64,000 nt of DNA, from the NCBI GenBank assembly GCA_900542495.1, contig UQNW01000001.1:177212-241211 (forward strand), given 5' to 3'. A program made the translations under genes and the position numbers. Every line of letters begins with the position of its first letter. Positions within the stretch are counted from its first letter, which is position 1. The notes beneath the pieces were generated by a model. It saw only the letters and a program-made list of their open reading frames with translations. It ran no database searches and was not told the origin of the DNA. Source of the DNA: an uncultured Roseburia sp. Lineage in GTDB: Bacteria > Bacillota > Clostridia > Lachnospirales > Lachnospiraceae. Positions 15,288 through 26,262 of the stretch are shown here, in pieces.

Positions 15288-15733
15288 TTTTCCTGATCCT
15301 CCATATACTTTAAAGTTCTTTCGTCATTAACAGCCTTTTGTGCTCAATTCTTGCATAGAATTCAACTCTCGTTACATAAATATCGCTAATTGGCAAGCAG
15401 TGCATTTGTACGTACAAAATGCCTTTTTAGCTTGTTGGTGTACGCCCCCAATCCCCCAAAACCATGAAAATGACTTTTCATGGAGCTACGCCTATCGGCT
15501 TTGTCATACTGATGTGTTTCCGACATTTCATAAATTCTTCACTCCTTCCCTTCCCGATTTATGAATTTATTTTCTCAGATTTTCTATGCCGATTCGGTAT
15601 ATCCAAGATGCTGGAAAAATTTTCTTTTTGTGATTTTTTCTAATATTATGGACAAGACAGGTAAAGAATTGCTCTTTATCTCATAGCAATATCATGATAA
15701 TCTATTTGTATCTTTATAAATGAGGAACATACT
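15288..15733. other. Intergenic region with hairpins, possible element origin or oriT
   Basis: No gene is seen in 446 bases between the divergently oriented RepA-like and XRE genes. Structures include GCATTTGTAC|GTACAAAATGC (15402-15422, one-base bulge, followed by five T), a C-rich run CCCCCAATCCCCC (15444-15456) and the hairpin CCATGAAAA-TGAC-TTTTCATGG (15462-15483). TTCATAAAT / ATTTATGAA arms lie near 15527-15570. Position and texture fit a replication or transfer origin of the lost element, but no known nick site was recognised. Confidence 0.4.
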
Positions 15734-16486
15734 ATGCATACAAAACTTACCATACCAGAAAGACTGAAAGATTTGAGAGTCTCAGAAAAAAGAATGTCGT
15801 TACAGGAGTTATCCGATGCCACCGGTATTCCCAGCTCCACGCTTGGCAATTATGAAAAAGATGAAAATATAGATATGTCACTCAGCAATCTTATAACGCT
15901 TGCTAATTTTTACAACGTAAGCACAGATTACCTTCTTTGCCGGACAGAATTACGGAAACATAAAAATCAGTCAGCATCTGATCTGCACCTGAATGACGAT
16001 GCCGTCCAAATATTGACTGACGAAAAATATAATCCAAGATTATTATTTGAATTGCTCACACATGAAAATTTTAGGAAATTCATGACTGACTTGGAAATCT
16101 ATATTGATGGATTTAATGATAAAGGCATTCAGATAGCAAACGCTTTTCTTGATGTGATGAGATATAAACTGAACGAACTCGGTGCCGATTCCACCGATGC
16201 ATTTACAAAAATATTTGATACTTCCCACATTGAGACAGAACAGTATTACATAAACATCCTGTTGGAAGATTTAAAGCCAATCGTCTCTGACCTGAGAAAT
16301 GCCCATATGAAAGACAGCAACACTGCCAGTGATATTGACTATCAAAGCATGATCAAAAATATCATTGATGATTTTACTTCTCCAACCCAGATTGCTGCTG
16401 AAGATAGTCCAGAAGCCTCTAATGATGCTTATATTAACGGACTACTCCTTTTGTTCTGCAAAAATTTGGAAATGAAAATCACCTAG
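15734..16486 (+). CDS. XRE-family regulator of mobile-element type, possible C-terminal amber truncation
   Basis: A 250-residue protein preceded by GAGGAACATACT. Residues 5-70 form an HTH_XRE domain (MSLQELSDATGIPSSTLGNY) with the linker STDYLLCRTE. The rest is a helical domain typical of regulators on integrative elements. After the TAG at 16484-16486 the same frame continues for 32 sense codons (LSVEEKHTLKEIFSRSK...) and stops at 16585, and that extension looks like the normal basic tail of this family. The gene therefore probably carries a recent nonsense mutation that removes only the tail. Confidence 0.8.
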   Translation: MHTKLTIPERLKDLRVSEKRMSLQELSDATGIPSSTLGNYEKDENIDMSLSNLITLANFYNVSTDYLLCRTELRKHKNQSASDLHLNDDAVQILTDEKYNPRLLFELLTHENFRKFMTDLEIYIDGFNDKGIQIANAFLDVMRYKLNELGADSTDAFTKIFDTSHIETEQYYINILLEDLKPIVSDLRNAHMKDSNTASDIDYQSMIKNIIDDFTSPTQIAAEDSPEASNDAYINGLLLLFCKNLEMKIT

Positions 16487-16647
16487 CTTTCTGTCGAAGA
16501 AAAACATACCCTAAAAGAAATATTTTCACGTTCCAAGCCGGCAAAGGAACATAGGAAACTGAGAAGACGAAATCCGAAGTTATAAGATTTAAATTATCCA
16601 TTTTCAAAGCAAGCCACAGAGGACTATTTCCCTTGTGACTTGTTGTA

Positions 16648-19600
16648 TTATGACTGCTTTCCGTATGGAGTTTTCGGTTCTGCTACCATCAATAACGGAT
16701 TCTGACTGTTCAGGTCATAATTCACTATCTTATGCTCCGGCTCAGTAAAGGTAGACGAGCCACCGATGCCAAAATACTTTTCAAAGAAAGTCTTCAGCTT
16801 GTCAATGACACCTTGTTTCTTCTTGGCTCTGCCGTCACCGCCAAAGCGTGAAACCGGTGGCATAAGTTTATCTATATCCGTTCCGGCTGTTTTGATCTCT
16901 CCGTCACGGAATGCATTCTCCATGAACTTCCGTGTATCTTCCGGCTTCAGCTTTTCTTCCGTGATAATCGCATTAAGGTCATGATCCCGCTGTGCCACCA
17001 CATACTCATGCCATTCATTCATGACATCATCCACATCATTGATTCCTGCAATAAAAGTTTCAATGAGTTGTTTCTTGCTACGCAGTTCCGGGCTGGCATC
17101 AATCGCCTTATTAATGGTAATCAGAACTTCCTTATCTTCGCAGTGAGTATCATGGTACTTCTTTACGAGCATAAGAATATAATCAATGTTAATTTCTATC
17201 TGCCGGATCAGTTCAATCTCAAATACTACATCATCCGTAATATCCGTGCTTTCCTGACGCTTGCGTTTCCACTCATCACGTAAGTCCTGATAGCGTCCAA
17301 GGTAATCCTGTAAATCACGTTCAGAAATCAGCTCGTTCCCCTTGAACTCATCAAAGGAAAGCAAAAGATTTCTCATACGAAGAATCGCACCAAACAAAGC
17401 AATAAAATCTTTCTGGTTCTGTTCTCCGACAATCTGTGGTTCTGACAGAGGAAACTTATTATTCAAGTCTTCCATCATATCCACATACCCCGACACCTGC
17501 TTACCATCTACAGATTCATATCCGTAATAATAATCCTTAAAGCTCTGCAGCAGAACAATACCTCCGGCATTCTTGTCTCCGAACAGGGAAATGGCACTAT
17601 CCACTCGCTTTTGCAGATTTCGGAAACATACAATATTTCCAAAGGTCTTGATAGAATTCAGAATACGGTTGGTACGGGAAAATGCCTGTATCAGCCCGTG
17701 CATTTTCAGATTCTTGTCTACCCACAGCGTATTCATTGTTGTAGCATCAAAACCTGTCAGGAACATATTTACTACGATCAGAATATCCAATTCCTTGTTC
17801 TTCATGCGAAGCGACACATCTTTATAGTAATTCTGGAATTTATCACTTGAAGTATCGTAATTCGTATGGAACATTTCATTATAATCCTTGATGGCTTCTT
17901 CCAGAAATTCTCTGGACGGCTGATCGAGGGCAGAGGTATCCTCTGAATTTTCTTCATCCAGAATACCATCCGATTCTTCTTCATTTGCCCCGAAACTAAA
18001 AATAGTTGCAACTCGCAGTTTTTTGGTCGGGTCTGCTGCCATCTGCTTTTTGAATTCCTGATAATATAGTTTTGCCATCAGAACGCTCGATACAGCAAAA
18101 ATGGAATTAAAACCACTGATACGTTGTTTCTGCTTGATTTCCTCTACCTCATCCCGTTTGGCAGAAGCCACCTCTGCAATATTAGTCAGCGAATTATATA
18201 TGTAAGTTTTATCCCCACGATAGGTCTTCTGGTCAAAATGTTCCAGTATGTACTGTGTCACAATACGAATACGCTCAGGAGCCATCATAACCTTTTCACG
18301 GTTAATGTCCCAGACCATCTCGTCAGTGATTTCTTCTTCCACATCCATCGTTTTAATATAATCCACCCGGAATGGAAGAACATTTTTATCGTTAATCGCA
18401 TCCACAATCGTGTAGCTGTGGAGCTGGTCTCCAAAGGTCTGACCTGTAGTAAAGAATTCTGGATTCTTTGCTCTGCCGGAATTAACAGAGAAAATCGGTG
18501 TTCCTGTAAATCCAAACAGATGATATTTCTTGAAATTCTTCACAATCGCAGTGTGCATATCTCCAAACTGACTGCGGTGGCACTCATCAAAAATAATAAC
18601 GATATGTTTCGTATAAACTTCATGCCCCGGATTCTTTTTTATAAAGGTAGCCAGTTTCTGAATTGTAGTAATAATGATGTGTGCGTCCGGGTCTTCCAAC
18701 TGCCGTTTTAATATGGTTGTCGAGGTATTGCTGTTGGCCGCACCTTTTTCAAAACGGTCATATTCTTTCATGGTCTGGTAGTCCAGATCCTTACGGTCAA
18801 CCACAAACAGCACCTTATCAATATAAGCCAGCTTAGATGCCAGCCTTGCCGTTTTAAATGAAGTCAACGTTTTACCAGAACCTGTAGTGTGCCAAATGTA
18901 ACCACCACCTTCAACACTGCCATACTTTTTATAATTATTGGCAATTTCGATACGATTAAGAATCCGCTCCGTAGCCGTAATCTGGTATGGACGCATGACC
19001 ATCAACATATCCTCAGATGTAAAAATACAGTACTTCGTAAGGATATTCAGAATCGTATGCTTTGCAAAAAAAGTCTTTGTAAAATCAATCAGATCTGGAA
19101 TTACACGGTTATGGGCATCTGCCCAGAAGCAGGTAAACTCAAAACTGTTACTGGTCTTGGTCTTACTTGCTCCCCGTTTCTCATGCTCCTTTTCCGCATT
19201 CCATCTGGTGCTGTTGGAATAATACTTTGTATTTGTACCATTTGAAATTACAAAAATCTGAATGTATTCGTAAAGCCCACAGCCTGCCCAGAAAGAATCC
19301 CTCTGGTAACGGTTAATCTGATTGAACGCCTCACGGATGGCTACACCTCTGCGTTTCAGTTCAATATGCACAAGAGGCAGACCGTTTACCAATACGGTAA
19401 CATCATAGCGGTTGTCATGCTTCGCACCATTCTCTGTGCCAATCACATACTGATTGATGACCTGCAACCTATTGTTATGGATGTTCTTTTTATCTATGAG
19501 TGTAATATTCTTGGAAGAACCGTCATCACGAGTCAGAACTTGAACATTGTCCTCCTGTATCTTCCGGGTCTTTTCCACGATATGCTCATTGGGATTGGCA

Positions 19601-19863
19601 ACAGCATTTTTGAAGAAATCATCCCATTCTGTGTCGGAAAACTGATAGTTATTCAGTTCCTCTAATTTCTTACGGAGATTGGCAATCAGGTCTTTCTCTG
19701 TGTGAATAGGTAGATATTCATATCCCTGTTCACAGAGCAGACGGATAAACTCCTGTTCCAGTGCTGCTTCGCTCTGGTAACTATCAGAACGCTTCTTGAC
19801 TGGCTCATATTCTGTGACAACGGTATTATCCGATGTCTCCGCTACAATATTAAAGTACGGCAC
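16648..19863 (-). CDS. hsdR: Type I restriction enzyme R subunit (EcoR124-like)
   Basis: The 1071 residues begin at a GTG behind GGAGGCGAGGAT. An N-terminal PD-(D/E)xK nuclease (D154, E168-L-K170 in HIELKRRG) precedes an SF2 helicase motor with Walker A TGSGKT at 327-332 and DECH at 426-429, then a helical C-terminal part. HsdR translocates DNA and cuts at a distance when unmodified targets are met, in a complex with HsdM and HsdS. It is the last gene of the operon, 12 bases after the third target-recognition frame. The length and the DECH motif fit the type IC branch. Confidence 0.95.
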   Translation of the reverse strand: MPYFNIVAETSDNTVVTEYEPVKKRSDSYQSEAALEQEFIRLLCEQGYEYLPIHTEKDLIANLRKKLEELNNYQFSDTEWDDFFKNAVANPNEHIVEKTRKIQEDNVQVLTRDDGSSKNITLIDKKNIHNNRLQVINQYVIGTENGAKHDNRYDVTVLVNGLPLVHIELKRRGVAIREAFNQINRYQRDSFWAGCGLYEYIQIFVISNGTNTKYYSNSTRWNAEKEHEKRGASKTKTSNSFEFTCFWADAHNRVIPDLIDFTKTFFAKHTILNILTKYCIFTSEDMLMVMRPYQITATERILNRIEIANNYKKYGSVEGGGYIWHTTGSGKTLTSFKTARLASKLAYIDKVLFVVDRKDLDYQTMKEYDRFEKGAANSNTSTTILKRQLEDPDAHIIITTIQKLATFIKKNPGHEVYTKHIVIIFDECHRSQFGDMHTAIVKNFKKYHLFGFTGTPIFSVNSGRAKNPEFFTTGQTFGDQLHSYTIVDAINDKNVLPFRVDYIKTMDVEEEITDEMVWDINREKVMMAPERIRIVTQYILEHFDQKTYRGDKTYIYNSLTNIAEVASAKRDEVEEIKQKQRISGFNSIFAVSSVLMAKLYYQEFKKQMAADPTKKLRVATIFSFGANEEESDGILDEENSEDTSALDQPSREFLEEAIKDYNEMFHTNYDTSSDKFQNYYKDVSLRMKNKELDILIVVNMFLTGFDATTMNTLWVDKNLKMHGLIQAFSRTNRILNSIKTFGNIVCFRNLQKRVDSAISLFGDKNAGGIVLLQSFKDYYYGYESVDGKQVSGYVDMMEDLNNKFPLSEPQIVGEQNQKDFIALFGAILRMRNLLLSFDEFKGNELISERDLQDYLGRYQDLRDEWKRKRQESTDITDDVVFEIELIRQIEINIDYILMLVKKYHDTHCEDKEVLITINKAIDASPELRSKKQLIETFIAGINDVDDVMNEWHEYVVAQRDHDLNAIITEEKLKPEDTRKFMENAFRDGEIKTAGTDIDKLMPPVSRFGGDGRAKKKQGVIDKLKTFFEKYFGIGGSSTFTEPEHKIVNYDLNSQNPLLMVAEPKTPYGKQS

Positions 19864-19875
19864 ATCCTCGCCTCC

Positions 19876-20421
19876 TTACTTTGGTAATTCTTTAAAGGAT
19901 AACAGCTTATCCCTGTAATATTCATACTGCTTCTGACGTGCTTCGATTTCTGCAGGAAGTCCTGAGGACAGATCGTTGCAGAGGGTATCAAAACGATCGA
20001 GAATTTCCACAATACGCTGTTGATCCTGTAATGATGGAATCGGTAATTCAATGCTATTAAGCATTTCGCCACTTACATGCGGAACACCTGCACCACGTTT
20101 CATAGCATTTAGTTCTGACTCCATGTTTTTCAAAACATAGTATAAAAATTTTGTAGCAATTAATTCGCTTTTTTCTTCATAACCAAATCCATCTGTAACG
20201 AAAATTTTCTGATTCCAATAGGAAACAAATCCCGCTGATGCACCACTTCGTGCAACCACCACAATTTCTCCATCATGGTTGTACTTATCAATATAGTATG
20301 CCGGTTCTTGTCCTCCAAGAATTACTGGGATAGTTCCCTCTTTTGTGTTTTTCTTTGTGATGTATTCTCCTCTAAATACATTTGCGACTTTTCCCAATGG
20401 TAACATAGCATAACCAAACAC
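19876..20421 (-). CDS. Half-HsdS: third target-recognition domain, probably expressed by fusion
   Basis: The frame encodes one target-recognition domain (about 1-130) and one conserved helical repeat (DQQRIVEILDRFDTL ... AEIEARQKQYEYYRDKLLSF), half of a normal HsdS. The first possible start (GTG at 20421) has no ribosome site. The frame stays open upstream to the ACAG tract at 20451-20506, and with 13 or 16 copies, instead of the present 14, hsdS would read directly into it. It therefore looks like a switchable extra specificity domain rather than a separate gene. A half-HsdS translated on its own and acting as a dimer is the alternative. Confidence 0.75.
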   Translation of the reverse strand: MFGYAMLPLGKVANVFRGEYITKKNTKEGTIPVILGGQEPAYYIDKYNHDGEIVVVARSGASAGFVSYWNQKIFVTDGFGYEEKSELIATKFLYYVLKNMESELNAMKRGAGVPHVSGEMLNSIELPIPSLQDQQRIVEILDRFDTLCNDLSSGLPAEIEARQKQYEYYRDKLLSFKELPK

Positions 20422-20434
20422 ATACTGAATGAGC

Positions 20435-21699
<1,265 letters not shown>

Positions 21700-21703
<4 letters not shown>

Positions 21704-22473
21704 CGCATCATCTCCGTTATTTGTTCATGTGAATAATTCTCAACTTGCTTTCGCAGGATATATTCATCACTTGTCGTGTACTTATCATCATATTTCGTCT
21801 TTGCAATTGGAGAAAAATAATAACCATAGTTTTCCAATACAGGGCTAAAATCACTTGTAACTGCACAAGTCACCTTTGCTGTGTTCTTTCCTTTATAATC
21901 ACCTAAACGTAATGTAACCTCACGAAGTGAAAGTTTTTTAAACCCTTGTTCAAAAAATAAAAAGCAAATGCCTCCCACTTTGGCTTCTGAGTAATATGCC
22001 AGACAATCTGGCTTTTCATGTCCTATTTTATCAATAAACTCTTTTTCGCTACGGGTCAATTCTTCATGGTTGCCAACTTTTTTCAAAATCTTATCAAAAC
22101 CAAAATGAACACCATCAATTATACGAATATTTTCAGCCGGATAAATTGTAGGAATAAAGCTACTCCCATCATCATATGCCCAAAATGTCAAAATATTATT
22201 ACCTGATCCCCACTTTTTTATTTCTGTCCTTGCCGTTTGTGGACTATCTGCCCAATATGACAGCTTTTGACCGGGAAAGAGATTTGAGTACCTATTATCT
22301 TTTCTACTTAATCTTAGATTTCCGCTATGAAGTTCACTTACTGTTTTTCCATAATAACTATTGTTAAATTCAAGGCATCTAAAAAAATTAAAATCATGTG
22401 ATTCTATTATCGGCAATTCCTGATGTTTCCATATATCCATTCCCCAGTATTGATTCGGAAAAAATTCTCCCAT
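21700..22473 (-). CDS. RES-like domain protein embedded in the hsd operon
   Basis: A 257-residue soluble protein starting behind GAGGTGTGATTT, four bases after hsdM, and ending in an ATGA overlap with hsdS. Residues 50-100 contain RLSRKDNRYSNLFPGQKLSY then WADSPQTARTEI, which resembles the RES pattern (R ... G..lY.a.sp.tA..E) of NAD-degrading toxins. The C-terminal part is unlike anything I recognise. Its tight coupling implies co-expression with the methylase and specificity subunits. It could be an accessory effector, an anti-restriction safeguard or a cargo gene. The RES assignment rests on motif reading alone. Confidence 0.5.
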
Positions 22474-22476
22474 AAA

Positions 22477-24039
22477 TCACACCTCGATTTCTGCGATGAT
22501 CTTATCAATCTCATCACGGAGCACCTGCTCACGGGCAACAATTTCCTTAATTTCCGCATTCAGCTTCACGATGTCAATTTTCTCTCTGGTATCTTCGGCT
22601 TCAACATAAGTTGAAACAGATAAATTATAATCATTGCCGGATACTTCTTCATAGCTTGCCAGATGTGCAAAATGCTCCATTTCTTCACGCTTAGCAAACA
22701 CATCTACGATCCGATTAATGTTCTCTGGTGTCAGCTTATTATTGTTGGTCACCTTCACGCACTCGCTTGTAGCATCAATAAATAGTGTCTTGTTGTCTGC
22801 CTTGTTCTTTTTCATTACCATGATACAGGTTGCAATCGAAGTGCCAAAGAACAAATTACTCGGCAGCTGAATAACGCAATCCACATAGTTGTTATCTACC
22901 AGATATTTACGGATTTTCTGCTCTGCACCACCACGGTACATGATTCCCGGAAAACATACGATGGCAGCAGTTCCGTTAGACGCAAGCCATGACAGACTGT
23001 GCATAATAAACGCCATATCCGCTTTGCTCTTAGGTGCCAGAACTCCAGCCGGAGCAAAACGAGGGTCATTGATGAGCAGTGGATTTTCGTCTCCCGCCCA
23101 CTTAATAGAATATGGTGGATTAGACACGATCAACTCAAATGGCTCATCATCCCAGTGCTGAGGACTGAGCAATGTATCTTCACAAGCTATATCAAATTTA
23201 TCAAATCCCACATCATGCAGGAACATATTAATACGGCACAGGTTGTAGGTTGTAATGTTAATCTCCTGTCCATAAAAACCATTACGGATAGCATCCTTAC
23301 CAAGAATCTTCTCAGCCTTCAGAAGCAATGACCCTGAACCGCAAGCCGGGTCATACACTTTATTAATTTCTGTTTTTCCTACTGTTCCAAGACGTGTAAG
23401 CAATTCAGACACATCTGCCGGAGTAAAAAACTCTCCACCAGATTTTCCGGCATTCGATGCATACATGGTCATAAGGTACTCATATGCATCACCAAAGGCA
23501 TCAATGGAATGATCTTTCACATCTCCCAGATTCATTTCACCTACGCCATTCAGCAGCTTTACAAGTTTTTCATTACGCTTTGCAACGGTAGAACCCAGTT
23601 TATTGCTGTTTACATCATAGTCATCAAACAGTCCGGCAAAGTCGCTCTCTGCCTCACTGCCTTTCGCTGATTCCTCAATGTGGCGGAACACACGCTCCAG
23701 TGTTTCATTTAAGTTTTCATCATTCGAAGCATTAGCACGGACATTACAGAAAAGTTCACTCGGAAGGATAAAAAATCCCTTTTCCTCTACCAGTCCTTCT
23801 CTTGCTTCTTCTGCATCCTCATCCGACATTTTTGCAAAGTCAAAATCGGTGTTACCTGCATCAATCTCACCGCTGTTTATGTAATTACACAGATTTTCAG
23901 AAATATAACGATAGAACATCGTGCCAAGAACATAATTTTTGAAGTCCCAACCATCGACTGCTCCACGCAACTCATCTGCAATTGCCCATATTGCACGGTG
24001 CAGTTCATCACGTTCCTGTTCCTTTTTGGTATCAACCAT
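22477..24039 (-). CDS. hsdM: Type I restriction-modification methyltransferase subunit
   Basis: The start is set at the ATG at 24039 (MVDTKKEQER), which has GGAGGAAAAGAGA upstream. An in-frame ATG 18 codons earlier lies within the XRE gene. The 520 residues include the N-terminal HsdM helical domain, S-adenosylmethionine motif DPACGSG at 230-236 and catalytic NPPY at 307-310, as in N6-adenine methylases. The C-terminal helices (from about 460) contact HsdS. It methylates the target to protect host DNA. It overlaps the XRE gene by 8 bases. Confidence 0.96.
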   Translation of the reverse strand: MVDTKKEQERDELHRAIWAIADELRGAVDGWDFKNYVLGTMFYRYISENLCNYINSGEIDAGNTDFDFAKMSDEDAEEAREGLVEEKGFFILPSELFCNVRANASNDENLNETLERVFRHIEESAKGSEAESDFAGLFDDYDVNSNKLGSTVAKRNEKLVKLLNGVGEMNLGDVKDHSIDAFGDAYEYLMTMYASNAGKSGGEFFTPADVSELLTRLGTVGKTEINKVYDPACGSGSLLLKAEKILGKDAIRNGFYGQEINITTYNLCRINMFLHDVGFDKFDIACEDTLLSPQHWDDEPFELIVSNPPYSIKWAGDENPLLINDPRFAPAGVLAPKSKADMAFIMHSLSWLASNGTAAIVCFPGIMYRGGAEQKIRKYLVDNNYVDCVIQLPSNLFFGTSIATCIMVMKKNKADNKTLFIDATSECVKVTNNNKLTPENINRIVDVFAKREEMEHFAHLASYEEVSGNDYNLSVSTYVEAEDTREKIDIVKLNAEIKEIVAREQVLRDEIDKIIAEIEV

Positions 24040-24259
24040 TCTCTTTTCCTCCGTTATCCTCTGGTACAAATTCCAGAATATCATCAACGCCACAGTTCAG
24101 AACACGGCATATACTCTCTACGCTTTCGAGGGAAATATACCCATTACGTTTCAGCCGTGTGATGATATTTGCGGAGAAGCCAGCCTCCTGCTGCAACTGT
24201 GCATTCGTCATATTTTTTTCTATCAGTAAATGGAATAATTTTTTGTAACTGACCGCCAT
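24032..24259 (-). CDS. XRE-family controller at the head of the hsd operon
   Basis: A 75-residue protein that is almost entirely a Cro/C1 HTH (MTNAQLQQEAGFSANIITRL), with NGYISLESVESICRVL completing the fold. It starts behind GGAGGGATGAC. Its last codons overlap the hsdM ribosome site and start, so hsdM translation is coupled to it. A perfect short palindrome lies inside its promoter, so it probably represses its own operon, like the C-proteins of other restriction systems. Confidence 0.85.
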   Translation of the reverse strand: MAVSYKKLFHLLIEKNMTNAQLQQEAGFSANIITRLKRNGYISLESVESICRVLNCGVDDILEFVPEDNGGKENG

Positions 24260-24296
24260 GTCATCCCTCCATTATTTTGCCAACAGATATAAAGAA

Positions 24297-24325
24297 AGTA
24301 TATCACGAAAACGTGAATTATTCAA
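24297..24325 (-). promoter_or_regulatory. hsd operon promoter with an operator in the spacer
   Basis: Minus-strand TTGAAT (24320-24325), a 17-base spacer and TATACT (24297-24302). The spacer contains the palindrome TCACG-AAAA-CGTGA (24303-24316), placed so that a bound XRE dimer would block RNA polymerase. Confidence 0.82.
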
Positions 24326-24428
24326 TTTGTACCATAATATCATCCGATTAGATATGATAGATATTATTCATATCAGTCTTAATAGTCTCAGTATCATTAC
24401 CTTGTCCCTTGAACACTTCCATATCTGC

Positions 24429-24482
24429 AAAAAGGACATCCCCTGATCTGTAATAACTACAGTTCCGGAATGTCCTTTTTTC
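24429..24482. terminator. Bidirectional intrinsic terminator between rlmD and the hsd operon
   Basis: AAAAAGGACAT (24429-24439) and ATGTCCTTTTTT (24470-24481) form an 11-bp stem with A- and T-runs on either side, plus an inner CTGTA/TACAG stem. On the minus strand it terminates rlmD. Confidence 0.85.
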
Positions 24483-24527
24483 CATACTTTACTATATTTT
24501 TAACACACGATGCTGCTTATCCACAAT

Positions 24528-26228
24528 CTATATGATTCCAAAATGTCTAAATGCCTGCATAATTGCATCTTCCTTCTCCGGTGTACACTGTGGCTGTCTC
24601 GTATTCTCTGATTTAGCTAGATTGAAATTCTCACCGACATCTAATCCACACTTCTTCTTAATCTGTGCGATATACAGTGATGAAACCTTCAGTCCTGTCT
24701 GCTCCAATACATATACCTTTATCTGCTCATATGTCGCTTTTCCTTTGAATTCAGATAAATCCATATCCTCCAGAGAGAAGTCCACCTTCACTTTTCTGCT
24801 GTCGACCATTCCCTTGGAAAGTAGTACAACCGTCTCCACATGTGTCGTGTGCGCAAACTGATCCACAGCCCGGACACGTTTTACCTCATACCCGCCTTCC
24901 GCCAGCACCTTCAAATCTCTCGCCAGTGTCGCAGAATCACAGCTCACGTAAACAATACGTTCCGGCTTCATCAGAAGCATCGTTTCTAAACATTTTTCAT
25001 CGCAGCCTTTTCTCGGCGGATCGACCACGATCACATCCGGATGCAGCATATCTGTCTTTTCATTTTTATGCTCCGCATAAAATTCCGGCAGCACTTCCTC
25101 TGCTTTTCCAATGAAAAACCCGGTATTGGAAAATCCATTCCGCTTTGCATTGTCCTTTGCGTCGGCAATCGCCTGTGGTACGATCTCCACTCCATACACA
25201 TGCCCGGCTTTTCCGGCAAGGAATAAAGAAATGGTTCCGATTCCGCAGTACAGATCCCAGACGGACTCCTTTCCGGTAAGTCCTGCATACTCTAACGCAA
25301 GGCTGTAAAGCTTCTCGGTCTGTTCCGGGTTCACCTGATAAAAAGACTGCGGTGAAATATGGTACGAAATTGCTTTTCCGGTCCGCGTGAAATCAGTACA
25401 GTCACGCAGATGAATATAATCTGTGATATAGGACTGTCCCCAGATCGTCTCTGTCCGTTCTCCGAGGATCACATTTGTTTTATTTTGATTTATGTTAATG
25501 GAAATACTTGTCATTCCGGAAATGCCCTGCAATTTTTCAATAAGCACATTCTGTGCCGGAAGTTTTTTTCCATTAATCACGAGGCATACCATGATCTCTT
25601 TTGTTGTAAAACCATAACGGATCAAAACGTGCCGTACAAGACCCTTTCCGCTCACCTCATCGTAAGGCTCAACATGACATTCTCTCATATAGGAAAGAAC
25701 CGCGTCTAAAATGTCCCGATTCTCGGTAACGCCAAGCATACAGTCCTTCACCGGAATGATGCTGTGTGTACGCGATGCATAAAAACCGGCAATGATATTT
25801 CCCTCTTTATCTTTTCCGATTGGAAACTGTGCCTTATTCCGATAGCGGTAAGGCGCCTCCATGCCGACGATCGGCTCCATTACGGAGTCCACAAAAGTTT
25901 TATCAAACCCGCCTAAACGGATTAGATTGTTACGCACTTTATTTTCCTTGAATTCCAATTGTTTCGCATAATCTATTGCCTGAATCTGGCAGCCGCCGCA
26001 GCGTCTGTGAAGCTCACATTTTGGTTCTGTGCGGAATTCAGACGGAGTTATAATGTTCTCCACTCTCGCATAGCCGTAATTCTTTTTCAACTTCGTAATG
26101 CGCGCTTCGATCTCATCACCGATCACTGCATCCTTAACGAAAAAAGTCATGCCGTCCAATTTGCCGATGCCTTCTCCGTCGGTTCCCATATCTTCAATTT
26201 TTAATATGATAATATCGTTTTTATTCAT
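24528..26228 (-). CDS. rlmD: 23S rRNA (uracil-5-)-methyltransferase, RlmD/RlmCD-like
   Basis: A 566-residue enzyme. An N-terminal TRAM domain (1-60) binds RNA. Four cysteines in CELHRRCGGC and upstream fit the [4Fe-4S] cluster of RumA. The methylase core has VWDLYCGIGTISLFLAG and VVDPPRKGCD, with catalytic Cys in YVSCDSATLARD and the base Glu in THVETVVLL. A C-terminal extension of about 95 residues (KATYEQIKVYVLEQTGLKVS) is seen in many clostridial relatives. It makes 5-methyluridine in 23S rRNA (U1939 and/or U747). Which site is used cannot be told here. Confidence 0.9.
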   Translation of the reverse strand: MNKNDIIILKIEDMGTDGEGIGKLDGMTFFVKDAVIGDEIEARITKLKKNYGYARVENIITPSEFRTEPKCELHRRCGGCQIQAIDYAKQLEFKENKVRNNLIRLGGFDKTFVDSVMEPIVGMEAPYRYRNKAQFPIGKDKEGNIIAGFYASRTHSIIPVKDCMLGVTENRDILDAVLSYMRECHVEPYDEVSGKGLVRHVLIRYGFTTKEIMVCLVINGKKLPAQNVLIEKLQGISGMTSISININQNKTNVILGERTETIWGQSYITDYIHLRDCTDFTRTGKAISYHISPQSFYQVNPEQTEKLYSLALEYAGLTGKESVWDLYCGIGTISLFLAGKAGHVYGVEIVPQAIADAKDNAKRNGFSNTGFFIGKAEEVLPEFYAEHKNEKTDMLHPDVIVVDPPRKGCDEKCLETMLLMKPERIVYVSCDSATLARDLKVLAEGGYEVKRVRAVDQFAHTTHVETVVLLSKGMVDSRKVKVDFSLEDMDLSEFKGKATYEQIKVYVLEQTGLKVSSLYIAQIKKKCGLDVGENFNLAKSENTRQPQCTPEKEDAIMQAFRHFGII

Positions 26229-26262
26229 TCTTCGTTCTATATTATTTCCCCTATCATAACAT

